The notes beneath the pieces were generated by a model that searched no databases, had not been told where the DNA came from, and saw nothing but the letters and a program-made list of their open reading frames with translations. A DNA stretch of 64,000 bases from Hypomesus transpacificus (taxonomy: Eukaryota; Chordata; Actinopteri; Osmeriformes; Osmeridae). Shown piece after piece: positions 42,817-64,000 of this stretch; positions within the stretch are counted from its first letter, which is position 1, and each line of letters begins with the position of its first letter. The stretch lies in the NCBI RefSeq assembly GCF_021917145.1, contig NC_061081.1, forward strand, positions 6,508,777-6,572,776, given 5' to 3'. The translations under genes and the position numbers were made by a program.

Positions 42817-45800
42817 TCAGTCCTGTGTCTGGTGGTACATATAGCCTTCTCTCCTCTCCTCCTCGTAACCATAGTAACTCCCGTCAACAAAACCGGGCCC
42901 ATCTCTGGAGGCGTCATTAGGGCAACTGATACCCAGCGATCGCTGCAGCCGTTCCTCCTCCAGACGCAGCTCCATGGAGTCTACCAGGTCGTAGATGCTG
43001 TCCAGGGACCACATGGGCGAGGGGAACCAGGTCTTCACCTCCCCATCCTTCCCCACCACCAGCATGGAGAAGTAAGCTGCTCTGATCTTCAGCTGCCCCC
43101 TCAGCCCCTCCACCACCTCCCCAGACAAGGGCTCCACCTCCGTCTGGCTGCGGCCTGCAGGAAGATAGCTTGGTAACACTGGCTCACTGACCACACTCAC
43201 ACTGTCGGGCTGTAGATCCTTGTTGGAGTAATGGTTGGGGTTATGCGTCCATGGGTCCATGGGTCCGGGTTCAGACTCACCATTGAGAGGAAACAGCTCC
43301 ACAGACCCAGAAGCTGAGGCTCCGACTCCCACCAGCTTCAACAGAGCAAAATGGCGGATACCTGAAAGTGAATCCGAACAGATTTGATTAGATACAAGCA
43401 CGTCTGAACTAAAGGCAGGAGGAGACACACGGACCCAGCTTAGAAATAAAGGTAAAGTACTCTAACCACGGTTAAGGAGATTACTAGAGATACTAACCCA
43501 TGGGACACTCCTGTCCGTTGAAAGCCCTGAGCTGCTGCTGGAAGGAGTAGTCATCCTTTGAGGGAGTGGAGATGATAAGCAGCCTGCGCTTTGACATGAA
43601 CCTGCCGACAAGAAAAGAAATCTGATGTGGAAACGCATCTCAACTCACAAGAAAAACACTTGTTAACCTGAGATGGGAGCTGTTTACCTGAGCAGTGAGT
43701 CGTGAGCTCCAGATTGCTCCTGGGTCTTAGAGCACGCCACCGGGGCTTTCCTTTCCTTCTCCTTCTCTACCCGGCGTGAGGGGAAGCCGTCAATGTAGTC
43801 CAGTAAGGCAGGGGGTGCTGGAGGCCCAGACAGCACCCTCTAGAGGAGGACAGAGGGGTCACAGGTCGAGCTCTGGCTCTTTGATGGATGGCTGGATGAA
43901 AGCAGTATGGTCTGGTTCTTACCGTGGGCTTGAGGTCGTAGTCAGTGATGGTCATGGAGAAGTCCTGAGAGGAGAGGCTGAACTCTGACCTGAGCTGGGA
44001 GATCAGGTCTGGGTCTGAGAACTGCTCTGGCAGGGAGCTGAATGCAGGCTCAGAGTCTGACACACACACACACACACGCAGACCATACACAAAACCTTTG
44101 TTTATCTTGAAGCAAACTTGACATGGCTAATAGTGGGAATAGAAAGATGGTTTTAAGGTTTAACACATTAACACACACACACACACACCCAGTTGATAGT
44201 GCTGCAGGGTAAGTGTGGCCTGGTGGCCGGAGTCCAGGATGGTTGCCATGGTGACCTTCCGGAGAGCTAGGTCGCAGTAGTGCAGGTCGTTGTTCTCCCT
44301 CTGCTGGACATACTGGGGACTACTGCTGCTGGGGCTGGTCACGACCTGGGAAACAACAGGAAGACAGACAGACAGGCAGGCAGGCAGACAGATGGACAGG
44401 GAGAAAGGCAGAGAGACAGGGTGGCAAGCATACAGGTGTGTATAGACAGGCAGATCTACAGGCACACTAACTCAACAAAACATTGAGATCAAATCACCAC
44501 TCACCAGAAGTCTTCTGTTGCCTTTCAGAGCCTCTACAAACTCCTTCATGGCCTTCTTGTCCTTGTCACTTGTCTCCCTGTTGGACTTCTTCCCTCTTCC
44601 TTTCCCTTTCTTCCCTTTCCCCTCTTTCTTCCCTTTCCCTTTCTTCTTGGAGGAAGTCTTTCCCTGCGGCTCTCCCTCTGCGTGTCCGTTTTCCTCTGGT
44701 TTACCCTGACTGGATATCCCGGATGTCTCCTTCCTCGCCCCGGCTGCAGACTCCCCTCCAGATACATACCTGTTGTTTTTCACCTCTTCCTTCCCTAGAG
44801 ACACACCTCGGTCCTTCTCTGTGACCTTTGTCTGGCTCCTTGGACTTTCCTCCCCCTCAGAGTTGGTGCTGGTCCCTGACCCCTGACCTCCCCTGGGCCT
44901 TGCAGGTGTTTTCCTGATGATGAAGCGAGAGCGTCCACTGAGGATGTCCTGGATTTTGCTTTTCAGCGCCTCCTTCTTGTCCAGGGGGGCCTTGCTCTGC
45001 AGGAGGAGAGCTGTGGTCACATTACCCTGCCTCAGGGGGCTGAACACTTTCCTCTTCTGATGGGACACCTTCTTCTTCACCAGCCTCTTCTTGGTGACCT
45101 TGCACTTCTGAGGTGAGCTCTTCCGGGTCATTCTCTCTAGCTTCCTCATGGGCAGCTGGTCGATGATCTCCAGAATGGCTTCCACACGGACAGGGTAGGG
45201 GAACCGTTCACTCACGCGCAGGTTTTTCTTCAGGATGAGCATGGAGAAGGCCTGGTCCTGGGTCATGGAGCAGAACAGATCAGCTGTGTTAACGTTTCGC
45301 ATGTTTGGTTTGTAATGTTTCGCATCAACCAATCAAAACCACCCTGAGACTAAACCATACAGTAAACCCAAGGTAACGACACTAAACCGTACATGTGTGG
45401 TGAGCTCCAGGTAGTGGAGGATCTTGGAGACAGTGTCAGGGTCCATGCTCTCTGTGGTGGCCCCCCCCTAGAAGAAGGTGATCGTTATCAATAACATCCA
45501 GATAATCAATATCCTACCATGACGAGTTACTCAGTGGTTAGGTGCCATTTCATCCTGCTCTACAAAGAAACGGTAAGTGTTTTCATAGCATTTTAAGATG
45601 GTTTCATACACATATATACCTATACCAATATTTGCAAACCAGAGTTGTCCTACCTAAAGACCGGTCCTACCTGTAGTCTGGTCTGATCTGTAGGCTAGTC
45701 CTATGTCTGGTCCCACCTGTAGTCTGGTCTGATCTGTAGGCTAGTCCTATGTCTGGTCCTGCCTGTGGTCTGGTCTGATCTGTAGGCTAGTCCTATGTCT

Positions 45801-46632
45801 GGTCCCACCTGTGGTCTGGTCTGATCTGTAGGCTAGTCCTATGTCTGGTCCTGCCTGTGGTCTGGTCTGATCTGTAGGCTAGTCCTATGTCTGGTCCCAC
45901 CTGTAGTCTGGTCTGATCTGTAGGCTAGTCCTATGTCTGGTCCTGCCTGTGGTCTGGTCTGATCTGTAGGCTAGTCCTATGTCTGGTCCCACCTGTGGTC
46001 TGGTCTGATCTGTAGGCTAGTCCTATGTCTGGTCCCACCTGTATGGTGGTCCTGAGGAGGGTCCCCTCCATCATGGCGTTCTGTATGATGGTGAGGATGA
46101 AGGTGTCCCTCTCCGCCAGGCGACAGTGGAGCCCCTCCTTCTCAGCATCCTGGAGCTGCTTCTCCAGCAGGCGCAGGTAGTGGTCACTGTGAGAGGGAGC
46201 CGTCACCACCCACAGACGCTTCTTGCCTGTGGGGGAGGAGGTAGAAGAGGAGAGGCGGAGCGGGCGAAGCGGAGCGGTCGAATCAGAGCGGAGCGGAGGA
46301 GAAAAGGAAAAGGAGGAGGAGGCAGATTAGGATGACAAAGGAGGTCGTGAAGGGGAAGGGAGAAGGTGGGGATGGTGTCTTGATTGCCTGACAAAAAGCC
46401 GTAGTCTGTAGTCCTCACCTTCAAAGTCTGCCAGGAAATCGAGTTCAGGACCCAGGCTTGCTGCAGGGTCCTCCAGCCCCCCGTCCCCCTCGTCTGTGTG
46501 GCCGTAGTTAACCCCTCCAGGGGGCTCAGCCTGGGCCTGTCCTCGACTCCTGCCTGGACGTGCCGCAGACAGCCTAGGGGTGGAGCTCCATGCACACACC
46601 AGCACCAGCATGAGCCAAGGTGGACGAGGCAT
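42817..46632 (-). CDS. ccdc80: CCDC80-family secreted protein (three DUF4174/P-DUDES domains)
   Basis: Complement exons 46632-46419, 46226-46039, 45467-45393, 45257-44505, 44345-44189, 44056-43923, 43839-43688, 43601-43498, 43361-42817; all in phase, 773 aa (human CCDC80 950). A hydrophobic signal peptide (MLVLVCAW) opens the protein. Three thioredoxin-like DUF4174 domains begin KKRLWVVTAPSHSDHYLRLL, NRRLLVVTSP and SKRRLLIISTPSKDDYSF; the last ends SMLVVGKDGEVKTWFPSPMW and a Tyr/Glu-rich tail, SYYGYEEERREGYMYH. A Lys/Gly-rich stretch (KKGKGKKEGKGKKGKGRGKK) separates domains 1 and 2. CCDC80 (URB, equarin) is an extracellular-matrix and adipocyte-regulatory protein. Zebrafish has ccdc80 and two relatives (ccdc80l1, l2); this could be any of them, and the shorter spacer and location beside nnt lean towards a -like paralogue. 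Confidence 0.85.
45664..46038. repeat. 46-bp minisatellite starting at a ccdc80-like splice donor
   Basis: About eight units of GGTCCCACCTGTGGTCTGGT, CTGATCTGTAGGCTAGTCCT and ATGTCT. On the gene strand each unit carries CAG|GTGGGACC or CAG|GCAGGACC; the array runs up to the true donor ATACAG|GTGGGACC at 46039/46038. Mostly alternating GT and GC units suggest a dimeric higher-order repeat. Confidence 0.95.
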
Positions 46633-48690
46633 CCTCAGGTAGGCGGAAAATCTGATCCGTCTGAGTGTCGATCTCTAGTGGGTTCCTGACCTACAAGCTG
46701 AACCCTAACCCCGAAGCTTAAACAACACAATACTTAGAACCCTGGACAGCCGATATGCAGAGTTTACGATGCTAACTAGCTGTCCGTAGCTACTGCTAAC
46801 CAGCAATGAAGACTGGTGTTGGAGATGGTTTTAGCTCCACACTCCTCCTGGTTCACATTACTGAGCTCCTTGCTTAACAGGAAACTCATGGAATGTCTTT
46901 GACTTCAAAGCGTACTCTGAGAGGAGGTTGGGCCAGAGAGCCTCCCTCCTTACTGGCTGGGGGCTGGAGGGGAGGGGACAAGGTATGAGGAGAGGAGAGA
47001 AGATAGAAGAGAGGGACAGGAGGAGAAAGGGGTGGAGAGGCCAAGAGAATGAAACAAGAGCGAGAGAAGCAGAGAGAGGAGGGAGAGGTAGATTCAAAAG
47101 TAGAGATGTAAGTGATCCTGAGATGTTTCCATCATGGAGTCCATATGCATGGTTCATCCCCCATCTGGATGGATTCTAACAACAGGACATGTAAGCAAAC
47201 AGAGACCAGAGGCCTAGCTTAATAGTTGACATATGCGGTTTGTTGCTGCCAACACTTGGTTTTCTTCTTGTAGGCCCAACCTTGTGGAACGCGCAAACAC
47301 ACGCTGCGCATATTTTATTGATCCACCACATCATTGGAGGGATGGATGGAGAGAGGGAGGAGGGACATAGAGAGGGGGGAGGGACAGAGAGAGGGAGGAG
47401 GGACGTAGAGAGGGGGGATGGAGAGAGAGAGGGAGGAGGGGAAAAGGAAGGGATGGATCACCAGGTAGACTTCATCTGACTGTGACAAGAAAATAAACAG
47501 TCATTTGTGACGAGGAGAGACTCTAATCACATCTGTGTACCTCAGAGCATGCAGTCTGACAGCGGGGGCTCTGCTGGGAGACGTGAGCCAGGACAATCAG
47601 AGACAGCATCTCTGCTGTGAGCAGCTGAAATGACTAACAGCCATATCGACCACACATTCCTCACCGCAAGCCAGATAAGCAGAAACAGATGAGAAAACAT
47701 CTTGGTCCGACTCTTTGTAAAGATAAATACAAATCAAAGAAGTGGGAGTACAAGGGATGGCAAGTCTAGCACAAGGCCTCTCACGCCTGTCCAGAACCAA
47801 GCTGTGTTCCTAAACTGAATGGGTGTCTGTCAGCTCTGCTTCTGCTTCGACAGGACCTACAGGAACTAATGACAACACTAGCTTAACTTATCTTATCTCC
47901 ACACTCTTATCAACATAGTAACTTACTACTTACTTTGGCTCCTAGACATGCTTTTTCTAATATTTTGTTTCTACTGTCATCAGATGGCTGAGCGGTTAGG
48001 GAACTTCTGGTCAACTTTAACTTCACGTATACTGACAGCGACACCAATACCATCTAAACACCGTGATAGGGGTGAAAGAACACGCGGAGAACCTGAGAAC
48101 ACTTAAAGTTCACTCAAACCTTGAAATTATTTCTCAAACGCTGCTGTTACTTTCATCGATACGGACATAGGAGGACGGCGCTCTCTGCTGGATAGTATTT
48201 GCATGCGACGCCAAGCGAACGCTGCTGTAGCCTATTAAAGTATTTCCACCTGTAACGTCTTTGTCTTTCTCTCTGTTAGTCAGCTTATATGAACTAAGAT
48301 ATTACCTGCAGATAAATATTGACTATATCTAAATCCTATTATATCTACGTATATCCCAAGGCGGATTTAAATAATTATTATATTAATTGTCTTTAGTCTA
48401 TTCTCCGTGTTTTTAATTATTCTGTAACTGTGTTTACGTTTTTTATATTCCGGTTATATTTGATATTACATTTGATATTCCGGTTGAATTAATCTCTGAA
48501 TAAATTAATTAAAGTGAATCCATTGAATAACCTACGATTGTGTACAAATTCGAAATGATTGGATTTTGATTATTCATGTTCCTTGCTGACTGCTGTAAAC
48601 AGTGTGGTTCTGAATCTTGTCAGTCATAACACGCACCCGGGTACAGGGCTCCTATGATCCAATAAAGTGAGTTGAGGAGTGAAGCGTACA
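46633..48690. other. Divergent intergenic region, ccdc80-like side
   Basis: GA-rich tracts (46981-47100 and 47338-47455, AGAGAGGGAGGAGGGACAT units), otherwise unique. The AT-rich part at 48240-48560 has no coding sequence. A 5' UTR exon for the ccdc80-like gene may lie here but none is identifiable. Confidence 0.45.
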
Positions 48691-48696
48691 GTATAT

Positions 48697-48749
48697 CTTC
48701 CGGGTGCACAGAAAGTTTGACTGTGCCGCACAAAAGGCTCTCTGCAAAG
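48697..48749 (+). promoter_or_regulatory. Candidate nnt promoter (ETS site) and non-coding first exon
   Basis: CTTCCGGG at 48697-48704 is an ETS/NRF-2 (GABP) type site, common in nuclear genes for mitochondrial proteins. Forty-odd bases on, GCAAAG|GTCAGTCG is a plausible donor (exon end 48749) that could splice to CTCTCCAG|GTAGGAGG (exon from 50604), upstream of the nnt ATG. No transcript evidence. Confidence 0.3.
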
Positions 48750-48751
48750 GT

Positions 48752-50603
48752 CAGTCGTTTAAGTTGACACAACTTAGAATATGTTAATATTGAAACATTA
48801 ACAAAGCTATTATATAAAAGAATACCATGAGTGCGTGCATATATTGGAAGTGTGTTGGTGCACTAACATATAGTGGAGTTGTAGCAAATCCTTGCTAGCC
48901 AGCTAGCTCTGCAGCAAGACGCTTTTGAAAGGAAAGTGATGGTATAGGTTATAGATGCGCCCGCCCTCTCTCAATCCACAGACAGATGGCTGGCAGTCCG
49001 GTTAGAATGTGGACACGTTCATCGGAGTCACTCTATACATTTAAAACGAACATTTGTTCGAATTATGATAAACTAGGCTATTTATTTGTTCCTGAAGGTT
49101 TCAAAATAGGCAGATAGCTTATCGAGACAGTTTCAAATAGCTGCATCATCAACAATTTTATAGGTCAAAATAGCGAGCAGGAGCCTATAGTACTGTGCTA
49201 GAGAGCTTTGATTTTCCAGTGCGCCATTGCCTTCGCATAACTTTTCACGTATAAACAAACGTGCATTACATTACATTCAACAACGATGGAATATGGCTCG
49301 ACTTTCTGCAAGGTTAAAATGAACAAATGTATACAAACAACTGCCAACTAATCACATTGTTTCTACTGCTGACGTGGTGGTCTTGTTTTAAAGTCAGACA
49401 TATGCTTTTGTCTTTGGAGGGGCTGCAGGCGCAGTGTTGCTGCTCTAGCTATCCATTTCATATTTAGAATTTCAACCACGTTCAGCTGATAACGTGCTGC
49501 ATAATATGAAACATACGAAACCTACTGTATAGCAGTAACAACGACGGTTATCAGGCAGTAGTTTGGCGTCACTATATTAGCAGTTCCCATGGTGAGAAAC
49601 AAACAGGTGACCGATACCGCCCGAGGACAGCTGCCTGATTTGATTGAAATACATGTGTAATTATGTCTATTAAGTTCTATTAAGGAAATGAGGACAGGGA
49701 CACAGTAGAATTGAGCTGGCCTTGTTTGCAGGGTTGTTCTGCATGGGCAGCAGAGATAAGTATTGACTGTTGTAATCAATACAGGATTCAGCCTCCCAGG
49801 AGCTTACACACTCCACATTGAACTAGTCTGCCAGTGTTGAGACTGTCAGTTCTCTCGGGCGAAATATCAAACAAAAATGCTGGTCATGCAGGGACCAGTG
49901 TCGAAGAGGGGGAGGGAGAGCAAAAGGGGGGAGAGAGAGAGAGGGCTTGAGGGTATAGAGGGCTTTTCCAAGCCTGTCCTTGACTTTCGTAACCATCTCT
50001 GCAGCTGCTTTAGTATTGGTTAGATGTTTATCATGTCTGTGCCAAGACTAGTGTGTTATTGTGTATGACTGTCTAGGAGACTTTAGTCTAGACTATAGTC
50101 TAGAGTACAGTATGTCACTGTGCCTCAAGTCATAAATATTGTGTTGGATTGGCAAGTGTGACTTCTTCTACAGTAGTGTGTAGGGTAGATGTAGACAACC
50201 TATGAGGAAGGAGGTGGAGTAGGGAGTCATCAGTCCCAGACAGAGGGACTATATGGAGCAAAGTTAAGTTTAACTTCAGCATTATTGTCTTGAAGGAGAA
50301 ATGTGACCTCTTGCATAAATATACACGTGTGTTCAACACAAGGACATTGAGACGCATTCCCGTAGGCTACTGTGGCATGAGCTGAAGAATTATGTGTGTG
50401 TTTGATGGCGCTAAGCTAGTGACGCGTGGGGGTTAGACAATGCCAAAAGTATGGGTCAAAGAAAAATGTTAACACCCATATCCTCTCATTCTCTCTCGCT
50501 CTCTAACCCTCCTCCTACCCTCTGTCCCAATCAATGTTGTCCCTGTCTCTCTCTCTCTCTCACCCCCCCCTCTCCCTCTCTGGTGTGCCCCTGTCCTCTC
50601 CAG
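48752..50603. other. Probable nnt 5' UTR intron
   Basis: No coding sequence or recognisable element; GA tract near 49925-49945 and CT-rich tract at 50480-50603 leading to the proposed acceptor. Confidence 0.35.
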
Positions 50604-50658
50604 GTAGGAGGAGGGTTGTCAGGCTGTCTAGCTCCCTCAGTGTGTGCGTGTGTCAGCC

Positions 50659-64000
<13,342 letters not shown>

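Overview
The window is nuclear DNA from a ray-finned fish, almost certainly a teleost. The evidence is multi-exon genes with GT-AG introns, dense CA/GT microsatellites, an L2-clade LINE with the usual fish 3' tail, small DNA transposons, and the gene content, which includes the retinal lipocalin purpurin. I cannot name the species. There is one 500-N assembly gap (38624-39123). Every coding model below was built by following splice sites by eye, and reading phase closes across every listed junction.

Layout, left to right. (1) prc1, minus strand: the N-terminal half of the cytokinesis spindle bundler, running off the left edge. (2) slc26a1, minus: sulfate anion transporter, three coding exons. 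(3) About 8.5 kb of mostly non-coding DNA with a decayed tRNA-type SINE, two hAT-like MITEs and LINE tails. (4) rbp4l (purpurin), minus, and pde6b (rod cGMP phosphodiesterase beta), plus, head to head about 3.5 kb apart: a photoreceptor gene pair. (5) atp5me, minus, converging on pde6b; then fyb1 (ADAP adaptor), minus, 17 recognised exons including two of 17 nt. (6) The gap, then a long L2-like reverse-transcriptase ORF. (7) A CCDC80-family secreted protein, minus. (8) nnt (mitochondrial NAD(P) transhydrogenase), plus, 19 coding exons, with the last part beyond the right edge.

The run slc26a1 - pde6b - atp5me matches human 4p16.3, which supports calling the phosphodiesterase pde6b rather than pde6c. 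The rbp4l/pde6b pair mirrors the head-to-head RBP4/PDE6C pair of human 10q23, so the two look like ohnologous lipocalin-PDE6 blocks.

The most unusual structure is a set of intronic minisatellites built on 5' splice sites. In nnt intron 7 a 33-bp unit holding the last 13 exonic bases plus the GT donor is repeated about 26 times. In the ccdc80-like gene a 46-bp unit starting at the exon 2 donor is repeated about eight times, mostly alternating GT and GC donor-like junctions. Other tandem arrays lie against exon edges in rbp4l, pde6b and nnt.
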